Positions 27,230 to 36,398 are shown, counted from the stretch's first letter. The stretch is DNA of 64,000 bases from an uncultured Azospirillum sp. (GCF_946480385.1 NZ_CAMLJP010000001.1:62001-126000); one strand, 5' to 3'. Notes: a model not told the origin generated them from the sequence alone. Program-made: numbers and translations.

Positions 27230-27418
27230 GTGCCGGAACGAGCCCTCGACCCGCAGTCCTCCATCTGCCGCGCCATCCGGCTGCTGCGCGATCACAGCCG
27301 CGACTGCCACAGCATCGAAACCCGGCGCCTGCTGATCCACACCGAACGCTGGCTGGTCTGGATGCTTCGCCGAGAAGAGGGCGAGGACCTGCCGGCGCCG
27401 GCGGAACTGGCGGGGTGA
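27230..27418 (+). CDS. Small hypothetical protein
   Basis: A 62-residue frame starts at GTG 27230, with AAAGGA about 9 bases upstream, and stops 14 bases before a strong bidirectional terminator. An in-frame ATG at 27191 would add 13 residues. The product is basic in the middle (RAIRLLRDHSRDCHSIETRRLL) with a WLVWMLRREE segment, and has no recognised domain. Its placement directly before a terminator supports transcription. It is isolated between a divergent binding-protein gene and the convergent RND operon. Confidence 0.5.
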   Translation: MPERALDPQSSICRAIRLLRDHSRDCHSIETRRLLIHTERWLVWMLRREEGEDLPAPAELAG

Positions 27419-27432
27419 CGCAGTACAAACGA

Positions 27433-27470
27433 AAACAGGCCCCTCCTTGACGGGAGGGGCCTGTTTCGTC
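27433..27470. terminator. Bidirectional intrinsic terminator
   Basis: A 14-bp stem (27433-27446 with 27453-27466, arms AAACAGGCCCCTCC and GGAGGGGCCTGTTT) with a 6-base loop is flanked by T-rich sequence on both strands. It ends the small plus-strand gene and the minus-strand RND operon. Confidence 0.9.
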
Positions 27471-27490
27471 TTGCGGTTTCCGACGGCGCG

Positions 27491-30400
27491 TCAGGTCGTG
27501 CTGCGCAGCTGCTCCGCCCGGCTGGAGCGGGACGCGGCGTAGTGGTCCTTGGCCAGCAGGGTGTAGACCGCCGGCAGGACGAACAGCGTGAACAGCGTGC
27601 CGATCAGCATGCCGGACACGATCACCAGACCGATGGAGAAGCGGCTGGCCGCGCCGGCGCCCGCCGCGGTCAGCAGCGGCAGCAGGCCGACCACCATCGC
27701 CGCGGTGGTCATCAGGATCGGGCGCAGGCGGACGCGGGCCGCGTGCTCGATCGCGGTGCGGCGGTCCACGCCTTCATTGATCTGCATCTCGCGGGCGAAC
27801 TCCACCAGCAGGATGCCGTGCTTGGAGATCAGGCCGATCAGCGTCACCAGACCGACCTGGGTGTAGATGTTCATGGTGGCGGCGCCGAAGAACAGCGGCA
27901 GCAGCGCGCCGCAGATCGACATCGGCACCGAGACCAGGATCACCAGCGGGTCGCGCAGCGATTCGAACTGCGCCGCCAGAACCAGATAGATCACGATCAG
28001 CGCGAAGGCGAAGGTGACCATAAGCTGGCTGCCCTCCGTCACGAACTGGCGCGATTCCGACAGGTAGGCGTGGTTGAAGCCGGCCGGCAGCTGAGTGCGC
28101 GCCTGCTCCTCCAGGAAGTCGACGACCTGACCCATCGAGACGCCCGGCATCGGCACGGCGGAGAAGGTGGCCGAGGGCAGCTGGTTGTACTTGTTCAGCG
28201 CGTTCGGCTCCACCGCCGTATCCACCGACACCACGGTGGACAGCGGGATCTGGGCGCCCGATCCGGAGGTGACGTAATAGTTGGTCAGCGATTCCGGGGT
28301 CAGGCGGTCGGCCCGCGGCACCTGGGGAATGACCTCGTAGGAGCGGCCGTTCAGGTTGAAGCGGTTGACGTAGTTGCCGCCGACCAGCACCGCCAGCGTG
28401 TCGCCGACCGACTTCATCGACAGGCCGAGGTCGGCCGCCTTGGCGCGGTCGATCTTCAGCCGGACGACCGGGCTGTCGTATTTCAGGTCGGTGTCGGTGA
28501 CGATGAACATGCCGCTTTTCATGGCGGCGTCGTTGATCCGCTCGATGGCGTCGAAGATGGTGCGGTAATCGCCGGGGCTGGAGATCACCATCTGCACCGG
28601 CAGGCCGCCGGTGGAGCCGGGCAGGGCCGGCGGCGACACCAGGAACACGTTGATGCCCGTCACCTTGCCAAGCTCGGCCTGGGCCAGCGGCTGCAGTTCC
28701 TTGGCCGACCGCTCGCGCTCGCCCCACGGCTTCAGGATCATGCCGGCGAAGCCCTGGTTCAGGGTCGGTATGCCGGTCAGGACGAAGCGGGTGTCGGTCT
28801 CCGGGAAGCTGGCGAAGGTGTCGTCGATCTGCTTTCCGAAGCTGTCGATATAGTCGAGGTTGGCGTATTGCGGCGCCTTGGAGATGCCGAACAGGATGCC
28901 CTGGTCCTCTTCCGGCGCCAGCTCCGACATGGTGTTGGCGAACAGGTAGCCGACCGACAGCAGGATGCCCAGCGCGAACAGCAGGGTGGCTGCGCGATAG
29001 TCCAGCATGCCGTCCAGCCGCCGCTCGTACCAGCCGGCCAGCTTTTCGAACTGGCGGTCGAGGAAGGCGGCGAAGCGGCCCTGGCTCCCGCCCTCCTTCA
29101 GGATGACGGAGCACATCATCGGCGACAGCGTCAGCGCCACGATGCCCGACACGATCACCGACGCGGCGAGCGTGAAGGCAAATTCGCGGAACAGCGCGCC
29201 GGTCAGTCCGCCCAGCAGGCCGATGGGGGCATAGACCGCCGCCAGCGTGATGGTCATGGAGATGACCGGCCCGACGATCTCGCGCGCGCCGATCAGCGAT
29301 GCCGCGACCGCCGATTTGCCGTGTTCTATGTGCCGGTGGATGTTCTCCACCACCACGATGGCGTCGTCCACCACAAGGCCGATGGCGAGCACCATTGCCA
29401 GCAGCGTCAGCAGGTTCAGCGAAAAGCCGAGAGCCAGCATGAAGGTGGCGGCGCCGATGATCGACAGCGGGATGGTGACCACCGGGATCAGCACCGACCG
29501 GAGGGATCCCAGGAACAGGAAGATGACGACGATGACGATGGCAACCGCCTCGAGCAGCGTCTTCACCACCTCGTCGATGGACGCCTGGATGAAGCGGGTG
29601 CTGTCATAGACGATTTCCATCTTCATGCCGGGCGGCAGGTTGCGCCGCAGCTCCGGCTCCATCTTGCGGATGTCTTCGACGATGTTCAGCGGGTTGCCGG
29701 TGGGGGTGCTGTCGACGCCGATGAAGATCGCCTGCTGCCCGTTCATCGCCACGCTGGCGTCGAAGCTCTTGGAGCTGAGTTCGACGGTGGCGATGTCGCG
29801 CATCCGCACCAGCGCCCCGTCCTTGGCCTTCACCACCATGTCGCGGAACTGCTCCACGTCGGTCAGGCCGGTGTTGGCGGTGACGTTGGAGATGACGAAG
29901 ACGCCCTTGGTCTGGCCGGGAGCCGACTGGTAGTTGTTGGCGGCGACCGCCGCCGAGACGTCGGCCGGCGAGATGTTGCGCGCCGCCATCTTGGCCGGAT
30001 CCAGCCAAAGCCGCATGGCGAAGGTCTGGCCGCCGAGGATCTTGGCCTGCGCCACCCCGTTCACGGTGGACAGCACCGGCTGCACCACGCGCGTCAGATA
30101 GTCGGAGATCGCCGCCCCCGACAGGTCTGGGCTGGAGAAGCCCATATAGAGGATGGAGGTCGTCTCGCCGGTCGATTTCAGGATGACCGGGTCGTTGGCC
30201 TCGCGCGGGAGCTGGTATTTGACCTGCTGCACCTTCGCCATCACGTCGGTCATCGCCACGTTGGGGTCGAAGTTCAGCCGGACATAGGCGGTGACGACGC
30301 TCTGCCCCTGGGTGGAGGAGGAGGTTAGGTAGTCGAGACCCTCCGCCGTCGCCACCGCCTGTTCGATCGGCGTCGCGATGAAGCCCTGCATCAGCTCCGG

Positions 30401-30568
30401 CGAGGCGCCGGGATAGCTGGTGGTGACGGTGATGACCGTGTTCTGCAGCTGCGGATACTGCCGGATCGGCAGCTCCAGCATCGAGCGGAGGCCGACCAGC
30501 AGGATCAGCAGGCTGACCACGACCGACAGAACGGGCCGGCGGATGAAGATGTCGGTGAAACTGCCCAT
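27491..30568 (-). CDS. RND efflux transporter permease (HAE1 type)
   Basis: The 1025-residue protein is a full-length inner-membrane RND pump of the multidrug (HAE1) group. It has an N-terminal helix followed by porter domains, the helix-4 motif GLVVDDAIVVVEN with proton-relay Asp401 and Asp402, and a second transmembrane repeat ending near YTLLAKDHYA. It drives proton-coupled export of drugs from the periplasm. The gene follows the adaptor gene by 10 bases. No outer-membrane factor gene is nearby, so it probably uses a TolC-like protein encoded elsewhere. The substrate range cannot be told from sequence. Confidence 0.95.
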   Translation of the reverse strand: MGSFTDIFIRRPVLSVVVSLLILLVGLRSMLELPIRQYPQLQNTVITVTTSYPGASPELMQGFIATPIEQAVATAEGLDYLTSSSTQGQSVVTAYVRLNFDPNVAMTDVMAKVQQVKYQLPREANDPVILKSTGETTSILYMGFSSPDLSGAAISDYLTRVVQPVLSTVNGVAQAKILGGQTFAMRLWLDPAKMAARNISPADVSAAVAANNYQSAPGQTKGVFVISNVTANTGLTDVEQFRDMVVKAKDGALVRMRDIATVELSSKSFDASVAMNGQQAIFIGVDSTPTGNPLNIVEDIRKMEPELRRNLPPGMKMEIVYDSTRFIQASIDEVVKTLLEAVAIVIVVIFLFLGSLRSVLIPVVTIPLSIIGAATFMLALGFSLNLLTLLAMVLAIGLVVDDAIVVVENIHRHIEHGKSAVAASLIGAREIVGPVISMTITLAAVYAPIGLLGGLTGALFREFAFTLAASVIVSGIVALTLSPMMCSVILKEGGSQGRFAAFLDRQFEKLAGWYERRLDGMLDYRAATLLFALGILLSVGYLFANTMSELAPEEDQGILFGISKAPQYANLDYIDSFGKQIDDTFASFPETDTRFVLTGIPTLNQGFAGMILKPWGERERSAKELQPLAQAELGKVTGINVFLVSPPALPGSTGGLPVQMVISSPGDYRTIFDAIERINDAAMKSGMFIVTDTDLKYDSPVVRLKIDRAKAADLGLSMKSVGDTLAVLVGGNYVNRFNLNGRSYEVIPQVPRADRLTPESLTNYYVTSGSGAQIPLSTVVSVDTAVEPNALNKYNQLPSATFSAVPMPGVSMGQVVDFLEEQARTQLPAGFNHAYLSESRQFVTEGSQLMVTFAFALIVIYLVLAAQFESLRDPLVILVSVPMSICGALLPLFFGAATMNIYTQVGLVTLIGLISKHGILLVEFAREMQINEGVDRRTAIEHAARVRLRPILMTTAAMVVGLLPLLTAAGAGAASRFSIGLVIVSGMLIGTLFTLFVLPAVYTLLAKDHYAASRSSRAEQLRSTT

Positions 30569-30578
30569 GGCATCGGCC

Positions 30579-31832
30579 TCAGTTCTGCGGCAGGGACTGC
30601 GGCGGCGTAAGCGGATTGCTCTGCGCCTCGACGACCGCGGCGCCGTTGTTCAGCTTCAGCTGGCCGGACACCACGACGCGGTCGCCGGCGTTCAGGCCGC
30701 TGCGGATCTCGACCCGGTTGGCGAGACGGTCGCCGGTCTTCACCGCCTTGCGTTCCACCACCAGATGGTCCTTGCCGTCCTGGCTCTTCTGCTGGGTCGC
30801 GACGAAGACGGAATCGCCGTAGACCGTGTAGTCGACCGCGGTTTCCGGCACCGTCAGCGTGTTGGGCTGCGGCGGCAGGACGACGCGGACGCTGGCGAAC
30901 ATGCCCGGCCGCAGCTGGCGTTCGCGATTGTCCATGGTCGCCTGCACCTTCACCGCGCGGGTGTCGGCGCTGACCTGCGGTTCGATGGTGGTGATCTTCG
31001 CCTCGAAATCGCGGCCGGGCAGGGCATCGACGTTGATCAGCACGCCCTGGCCGACCGACAGCTTCGGCAGCGCCTGCTCCGGCAGGGTGAAGTTGATGTA
31101 GAGCTGCGACAGGTCGGTCAGGGTGACGATGGTGGCGCCGGGATTGACGTAATCGCCGACATTGACCTGCCGGATGCCGAGTTCACCGTCGAACGGCGCC
31201 TTGATCAGCTTCTGGCCGATCAGCGCGCTGGTACGTTTCATGTTCGCGTTGATCTCGTCGAGCTGCGCCTGATACTGGTCGACGTTGCTCTGCGGCGTCG
31301 CCTGACTGCGGCGCAGGTCACGGTAGCGTTCCAGGTTCAGCTCGGCCAGACGCGCCTGGGCGCGCTGGGCCAGCAGGTCGGCCTGCTCGGTGGCGTCGTT
31401 CAACTGCACCAGCGGGTCGCCGGCCTTGACGCGGGAGCCCGATTCGAAGGGGATGCGCTCCACCCGGCCGGCGACCTCGGGGGCCACCGTGACCTGACGG
31501 GCCGCCTGCAGCGTGCCGATGGCCGGCAGATATTTCGGGATCGTCTGCACCGTCGCCTCGGCCAGCGCCACCGGGGTGGGCGGCGGCTTGTTGCTGGCGA
31601 AGAAGTCGGCGATGGCCTTGGCGCGGAAGCTGTTGAAGCCGTACAGCCCGGCCCCGAGCAACCCGAGGATCACCAGCGTGATGATAATGCGCAGGGTCAG
31701 CCGCCCGCGCGTCACCGGCTTGTGCGGCGGAGCGGAGGGCGGGGCGGGCGGCGGCGGAGGCGTTCCGCGGCCCGGCTCGGACGCCGGGTGCCCGAATGAC
31801 GTCTCGGTCTTTGGCGAATGGTCCAGGGTCAC
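30579..31832 (-). CDS. RND periplasmic adaptor (membrane fusion) protein
   Basis: The 417-residue protein has a proline-rich cytoplasmic N-terminus, one membrane anchor (LRIIITLVILGLLGAGLYGF, residues about 47-66), then biotinyl-lipoyl-like, helical hairpin and beta-barrel domains: VAPEVAGRVERIPFESGSRVKAGDPL, APFDGELGIRQVNVGDYVNPG and PETAVDYTVYGDSVFV. It links the RND pump to an outer-membrane channel. The N-terminal anchor replaces the lipid anchor found in AcrA. It lies between the TetR gene (6-base gap) and the pump gene and is cotranscribed with both. Confidence 0.94.
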   Translation of the reverse strand: MTLDHSPKTETSFGHPASEPGRGTPPPPPAPPSAPPHKPVTRGRLTLRIIITLVILGLLGAGLYGFNSFRAKAIADFFASNKPPPTPVALAEATVQTIPKYLPAIGTLQAARQVTVAPEVAGRVERIPFESGSRVKAGDPLVQLNDATEQADLLAQRAQARLAELNLERYRDLRRSQATPQSNVDQYQAQLDEINANMKRTSALIGQKLIKAPFDGELGIRQVNVGDYVNPGATIVTLTDLSQLYINFTLPEQALPKLSVGQGVLINVDALPGRDFEAKITTIEPQVSADTRAVKVQATMDNRERQLRPGMFASVRVVLPPQPNTLTVPETAVDYTVYGDSVFVATQQKSQDGKDHLVVERKAVKTGDRLANRVEIRSGLNAGDRVVVSGQLKLNNGAAVVEAQSNPLTPPQSLPQN

Positions 31833-31838
31833 GATCGG

Positions 31839-32528
31839 CTACTCCGGTCTCTCGGGTGTGAGGTCGTCATTGTTGGAGCCGCACTCGCGGGCGGCGATGA
31901 TGTCGTCGCGCAGGCCGAGGCCGCGCAGGATGAACCAGACGGTCTGGCGGGCAAGCTCGGGACGGCCGCAGGGATAGGGCACCACCGTCCCGCCGGACAG
32001 GCAGACGGTCGCCATCATTCCGCACAGATGTTCGGCGAGCCAGAGTCCGTTCTCCGCATCGATCGGCCCCGGCGCAAGGTCACCACAGGCGACGGCGGCG
32101 GCGATGGAAGCGGCGAAACAGGGCATGAAGCGGCTGCGGATGCCCTCATAGACCTGCCGCATGAACTCGCCGTCCTCCAGCAGGCTGATGATCGACAGAC
32201 GGTGGCGCGCCCGCTCGTCGGGATCGGACGGCACCTCGATCACGAAATAGTTCACCAGCCCCTGGATCATCTGCACCAGCGTGCCGGTGCCCGGCGGCAG
32301 GGCGACCAGCCGCTCATACTCCGGATCGCCGTCGATGCAGCTGAGGAAGATCGCCTCGTACAGCGAGGCCTTGGACGGGAAATGCTTGAAGATCAGCGCC
32401 TCCGACACGCCGGCGGCCTGCGCGATCTCCCGTGTGGTGGTCGCGGCGAAGCCCTTGCGCGCGAACAGCGGCAAGGCGGCGTCGAGGATCGCCCGCTTGC
32501 GGGCGCCGCTGTCGAGACGTGGGGCCAT
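31839..32528 (-). CDS. TetR-family repressor of the RND operon
   Basis: The 229-residue protein begins with a TetR helix-turn-helix ([37 protein letters not shown] covers the DNA-binding domain) and has a helical ligand domain. The long tail region includes several cysteines. It is the first gene of the operon with the adaptor and pump genes, so it probably represses them and itself until an effector binds. The start is uncertain: ATG 32528 is used here, while a GTG at 32549 lies inside the palindromic operator region. Neither has a strong ribosome site. Confidence 0.9.
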   Translation of the reverse strand: MAPRLDSGARKRAILDAALPLFARKGFAATTTREIAQAAGVSEALIFKHFPSKASLYEAIFLSCIDGDPEYERLVALPPGTGTLVQMIQGLVNYFVIEVPSDPDERARHRLSIISLLEDGEFMRQVYEGIRSRFMPCFAASIAAAVACGDLAPGPIDAENGLWLAEHLCGMMATVCLSGGTVVPYPCGRPELARQTVWFILRGLGLRDDIIAARECGSNNDDLTPERPE

Positions 32529-32545
32529 CGGGGGCTTTGTATCAG

Positions 32546-32574
32546 TCACTTGTGATAAGTGAGTGCTTACTCAC
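32546..32574. promoter_or_regulatory. Overlapping palindromes, probable TetR operator
   Basis: GTGAGT-GCTT-ACTCAC (32559-32574) is a perfect 6-bp-arm palindrome typical of TetR-family sites. It overlaps a second palindrome TCACTT-GTGAT-AAGTGA (32546-32562). They lie just upstream of the TetR coding region, where binding would control the RND operon. Confidence 0.72.
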
Positions 32575-32791
32575 CTTTGTTGGCGGAGGTATAGCTTGGG
32601 TGCGGCATCCTGTCCATGGGGTTTGGCAGGACCAGCGCGGGTCTCCTGCCCGGCCCCTGACAGCCGCCCTGACGGGTACCGCCATCTTTCGTCATTTTTT
32701 GAAGCTGTTGGGACGGACGAATGGTTTTCCGCACCCGCACACTCGCCTTACAGTCAAGCCATCGATCTCGACCGGAAGGAGCGTGCGCGCG

Positions 32792-33979
32792 ATGGAGCCC
32801 ATCCTGTGGGAATGGATCAACGCCCTGGCGCGGTGGCTGCACGTCATCACCGCCATCGCCTGGATCGGATCGTCCTTCTATTTCATCCATCTCGACGCCT
32901 CGTTGCGCCGCCGAGCGGGGGCGCCGGCCGGGACGGCAGGGGATGCGTGGCAAATCCACGGCGGCGGCTTCTACCACATGACCAAATACATGGTCGCCCC
33001 GCCGCAGTTGCCGGAGGATCTCACCTGGTTCAAGTGGGAATCCTACGCGACCTGGCTCAGCGGCTTCTTCCTGATGTGCGTGCTGTATTACCGCGGCGCC
33101 GACCTGTTCCTGATCGATCAGGACGTGATGGCGCTCAGCCACTGGCAGGCGGTGGCGATCAGCGTCGGTGTGCTGGTGGCGGGCTGGGTCGCCTATGACC
33201 TGATGTGCAAGTCGCCGCTCGGCCGCAACGACGGAGCGCTCGCGGTCGCCGGATTCGTGATGCTGGTGGCGACGGCCTGGGCGATGACCAAGCTGTTCAG
33301 CGGGCGCGGCGCCATGCTGCAGGTCGGTGCCCTGATGGCGACGATGATGGCCTGCAACGTCTTCATGCTGATCATCCCCAATCAGCGCAAGACGGTGGCC
33401 GCCATGCTGCGCGGCGAGACGCCGGACCCGTCGCTGGGAAAGAAGGCCAAGCAGCGGTCGCTGCACAACAATTATCTGACCCTGCCGGTCGTCTTCCTGA
33501 TGCTGTCCAACCATTATCCGCTGGTCAGCTCCACCCGCTACAACTGGGTGATGGTGGCGCTGGTTCTGGTGGTCGGCACGGCGATCCGCCACTTCTTCAA
33601 CAGCCGCCATGCCGGCAAGCCGACGCCCTGGTGGACCTGGGGGGTGGCCGCCGCCGGCATGCTGGCCTGCGCATGGCTCAGCACCATGGGCCCGGCGACT
33701 GGCGACACGGCCGCAGCGGCGCCGGTCAAGGTCAGCTTCAATCAGGTCGAGGAAATCGTCGCCACCCGCTGCAGCATGTGCCACGCCGCCCAGCCGGTGT
33801 GGGAGGGCATCGCCACTCCGCCGCGCGGCGTCGTGCTGGAAGGCGACGGCATCCGCCGCCATGCCGAGCAGATCCGCCTGCAGGCCGGCTTCAGCAGCGC
33901 CATGCCCCCCGCCAACATCACCGGAATCACCTCGCAGGAACGCGCGGTGTTGGCGGCGTGGTCGGGGAAACCGAAATAA
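32792..33979 (+). CDS. puuD: Membrane-bound urate oxidase PuuD with cytochrome c tail
   Basis: The 395-residue protein has an N-terminal urate hydroxylase domain with about eight membrane helices (LARWLHVITAIAWIGSSFYFIHLD, HNNYLTLPVVFLMLSNHYP) and a C-terminal periplasmic cytochrome c with the haem motif C327-S-M-C-H331. PuuD oxidises urate to 5-hydroxyisourate and passes electrons to the respiratory chain instead of making peroxide. ATG 32792 is supported by AAGGAGCG upstream; an open frame extends further upstream without similarity. It is followed by guanine deaminase across a repeat-filled gap of 258 bases, giving two steps of purine breakdown together. Confidence 0.94.
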   Translation: MEPILWEWINALARWLHVITAIAWIGSSFYFIHLDASLRRRAGAPAGTAGDAWQIHGGGFYHMTKYMVAPPQLPEDLTWFKWESYATWLSGFFLMCVLYYRGADLFLIDQDVMALSHWQAVAISVGVLVAGWVAYDLMCKSPLGRNDGALAVAGFVMLVATAWAMTKLFSGRGAMLQVGALMATMMACNVFMLIIPNQRKTVAAMLRGETPDPSLGKKAKQRSLHNNYLTLPVVFLMLSNHYPLVSSTRYNWVMVALVLVVGTAIRHFFNSRHAGKPTPWWTWGVAAAGMLACAWLSTMGPATGDTAAAAPVKVSFNQVEEIVATRCSMCHAAQPVWEGIATPPRGVVLEGDGIRRHAEQIRLQAGFSSAMPPANITGITSQERAVLAAWSGKPK

Positions 33980-34198
33980 CCCTCTCCCGCCCCGGGAGAG
34001 GGGAGGGACCCGCCGCGAAGCGGTGGGAGGGGTGAGGGGTGGTCTAAGGAGCCATGCGGTTCATTATACTTGGATTCCCCCTCACCCTCCCCACTTCGTG
34101 GGTCCCCTCCCTCTCCCGGGGCTCTCAGCGGACCTTTGATCCGCCTGACGCCGTCAGCACAAACGAAGTTTGTGCGAGAGGCGGGAGAGGGCGCTGTC
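33980..34198. repeat. Composite palindromic repeat between puuD and guaD
   Basis: The gap is almost filled by repeats. CCCTCTCCC-GCCCC-GGGAGAGGG (33980-34002) leads into a GC-rich arm ending near GGTGAGGG (about 34037). From about 34078 the same arm returns inverted (CCCCCTCACCC to CCCTCTCCC near 34118). The second copy's hairpin is split: CCCTCTCCCGGGG (about 34108-34120) and GCGGGAGAGGG (about 34181-34191) flank some 60 bases that contain another perfect hairpin, GCACAAAC-GAA-GTTTGTGC. It looks like a pair of REP-like units in opposite orientation. The 39 bases from there to the guaD start hold no clear site. Confidence 0.75.
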
Positions 34199-34237
34199 CT
34201 CGTCGCAATTTACATACCTATCGCCAGTTGGATCCCC

Positions 34238-35572
34238 ATGCCCGACCAAACCGTTGCCTCCGCCATCCGTGGGCGCCTGCTCAGCTTCCATCGCGCGCCC
34301 GCCGGGCCGGGGGACTTCGATTGCCTGACCTATCATGAGGACGGGCTGCTGCTGGTCGGGGCTGATGGACGGATCTTGGAGGTCGGGGAGTGGGCCGATC
34401 TGCGCGTCCGGGTGCCGGAGGGGGTGACGGTCGACGACCATAGCGGAAAGCTGGTGCTGCCGGGCTTCATCGACACCCACATCCATTTCCCGCAGACCCA
34501 GGTGATCGCCTCCTATGGCGCCCAGCTGCTCGACTGGCTGGAGAAATACACCTTCATCGAGGAACAGCGCTTCGCCGATCCGGCCCACGCCGCGGCCAAT
34601 GCCGCCTTCTTCATGGACGAGCTTCTGCGCAACGGCACGACGACTGCTGTGGTCTACGGCTCGGTCCATCCGCAGTCGGTCGACGCCCTGTTCGCCGAGG
34701 CCGAGGCGCGCGGCGCCGGGATGATCGCCGGCAAGGTGATGATGGACCGCCACGCACCCGCCGCCCTGACCGACACGGCCGACAGCAGCTATCGCGACAG
34801 CAAGGACCTGATCGACCGCTGGCACGGCACAGGGCGCCAGCGTTACGCGGTGACCCCGCGCTTCGCCATCACCTCGACGGAGGCGCAGTTGGAGGCGGCG
34901 GGCGCGCTGCTGCGCGAGCACCCCGGCGTCCATATGCAGACCCACCTGTCGGAGAACACCGACGAGATCGCCGAGGTGCGCCGCCTGTTCCCCGGCGCCC
35001 GCGACTACACCGACGTCTATGACCGCTTCGGGCTGCTGGGGCCGACTTCGCTGTTCGGCCACTGCATCCACCTGTCGGACGCGGAGATGAGCCGGCTGTC
35101 GGAAAGCGGCTCGGTCGCCGTTTTCTGCCCGACCAGCAACCTGTTCATCGGCAGCGGCCTGTTCGACCTCGACGCCCTGTCGAAGCCGGAGCGGCCGGTG
35201 CGCACCGCCATCGCCACCGATGTCGGCGGCGGCACCAGCTATTCCATGCTGCGTACGGCGGCGGAGGCCTACAAGGTGTTGCAACTGCGGCGCCAGAACC
35301 TGCCGGCGCTCGCGGCCCTGCACTGGATGACGCGCGGCAATGCCGAGGCGCTTGGCATGGCGGACGAGATCGGCAGTTTGGAGCCCGGCCGCTGGGCCGA
35401 CCTTGTCGTGCTCGACCCCGCCGCGACACCGGCTATGCGACATCGCATGAAGGCGGTGAGTGGCGATCTTGAGGAGGAGCTGTTCATCCAGGTGACGCTG
35501 GGCGACGACCGCTCGGTGGCCGTCACCTACCTGCGCGGCCGCAATTCGCACCTGCGGCAATCGGGCGCTTGA
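34238..35572 (+). CDS. guaD: Guanine deaminase
   Basis: The 444-residue protein matches guanine deaminase of the amidohydrolase superfamily. It has the metal-binding PGFIDTHIHFPQTQ motif, the GHCIHLSD histidine block, the VAFCPTSN-like VAVFCPTSNLFIGSG, and the catalytic Asp in ATDVGGGTSYSML. It converts guanine to xanthine in the cytoplasm. ATG 34238 follows the repeat region with only weak ribosome-site signal; longer open frames upstream run through the repeat and were rejected. With puuD upstream it forms a purine-salvage or degradation pair. Confidence 0.94.
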   Translation: MPDQTVASAIRGRLLSFHRAPAGPGDFDCLTYHEDGLLLVGADGRILEVGEWADLRVRVPEGVTVDDHSGKLVLPGFIDTHIHFPQTQVIASYGAQLLDWLEKYTFIEEQRFADPAHAAANAAFFMDELLRNGTTTAVVYGSVHPQSVDALFAEAEARGAGMIAGKVMMDRHAPAALTDTADSSYRDSKDLIDRWHGTGRQRYAVTPRFAITSTEAQLEAAGALLREHPGVHMQTHLSENTDEIAEVRRLFPGARDYTDVYDRFGLLGPTSLFGHCIHLSDAEMSRLSESGSVAVFCPTSNLFIGSGLFDLDALSKPERPVRTAIATDVGGGTSYSMLRTAAEAYKVLQLRRQNLPALAALHWMTRGNAEALGMADEIGSLEPGRWADLVVLDPAATPAMRHRMKAVSGDLEEELFIQVTLGDDRSVAVTYLRGRNSHLRQSGA

Positions 35573-35607
35573 CCCAAGCCCCTAGTCCTTGTAGGACTTC
35601 CCCCGTC

Positions 35608-35752
35608 ATTGGGGAGTAGCCACCCGCCGGCAGCGATCCGGTGGGGTTCGCGTCAACAGACTTGGACGGTTCCGGCCTCCGGCCTCCGGCCTCTGGCCGC
35701 TACCGCCATGGCGCGCACGGCGGCCAGAGGGCCGACCCGGCGAGACCAGTGG
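35608..35752 (+). promoter_or_regulatory. yybP-ykoY-type manganese riboswitch upstream of mntP
   Basis: The region contains the class signatures in order: GGGGAGTAGCC (35611-35621), then GCGTCAAC about 35 bases on, and CGGCGAGACCA (35738-35748). Between them lie GC-rich arms including a short tandem CCGGCCT repeat. yybP-ykoY RNAs sense Mn2+ and very often precede mntP, as here, about 70 bases before the start codon. Exact ends are approximate. Confidence 0.82.
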
Positions 35753-35819
35753 ATCGGGCATCTCCGCGGCCAGCCGGAGTCCGTCCGATTCCACTGCGTT
35801 GTCTGGCCCGGGAATAGCC

Positions 35820-36398
35820 ATGATCGCCACGTCCCTCGCGCTTGCCTTCAGCCTTTCGATGGATAGCTTCGCCGCCGCTCTCGGCCGCGGGGCCTGCTCG
35901 CGCCGGTCCGGCCTGCCCGAGGCGGTGCGCGTCGGCGCGGCCTTCGGCGTCTGCCAGTTCGCCATGCCGCTGGTCGGCTGGGGCATCGGCATCGCCTTCG
36001 CCAGCCTCGTGGAATCGGTCGATCACTGGATCGCCTTCGGCCTGCTGCTGGCGGTCGGCGGCGCGATGCTGCGCAACGCCATCATGGACGGCGATGACGA
36101 AGGCGAGGAGGATTGCGGCCCGGTGCGCAGCGTGCGGGCCGAATGGCTGGCCCTGCTGACCACCGCCGTCGCCACCAGCATCGACGCCGCCGCCGTCGGC
36201 GCGGGTCTGGCGCTGGTCGACGTGGACATGGTGACGACCTCGGCGCTGATCGGCGCGGTGACCTTCGCGGTGGCCTTCGGCGGCGTGCTGATCGGCAAGG
36301 CCGCCGGCAACCATCTGGGCCGCTGGGCGGAAATGGCCGGCGGCGTGGTGCTGATCGGCCTGGGCGCGAAGATCCTGCTGGAGCATACGCTGGGGTGA
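35820..36398 (+). CDS. mntP: Manganese efflux pump MntP
   Basis: The 192-residue protein has six predicted membrane helices and the two repeated MntP motifs, LSMDSFAAALGRG near the N-terminus and ATSIDAAAVGAGLAL in the second half, each with the conserved Asp. MntP exports Mn2+ to prevent toxicity. ATG 35820 has GGGA eight bases upstream; a TTG seven codons earlier is in frame but has no support. A yybP-ykoY-type riboswitch precedes it, so manganese should raise its expression. A strong terminator shared with the convergent ahpF follows. Confidence 0.94.
   Translation: MIATSLALAFSLSMDSFAAALGRGACSRRSGLPEAVRVGAAFGVCQFAMPLVGWGIGIAFASLVESVDHWIAFGLLLAVGGAMLRNAIMDGDDEGEEDCGPVRSVRAEWLALLTTAVATSIDAAAVGAGLALVDVDMVTTSALIGAVTFAVAFGGVLIGKAAGNHLGRWAEMAGGVVLIGLGAKILLEHTLG

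Noticed and set aside
33980..34198. Possible CRISPR-like array
   Set aside because: The repeats are inverted pairs of uneven spacing, not direct repeats with unique spacers, and there are no cas genes.
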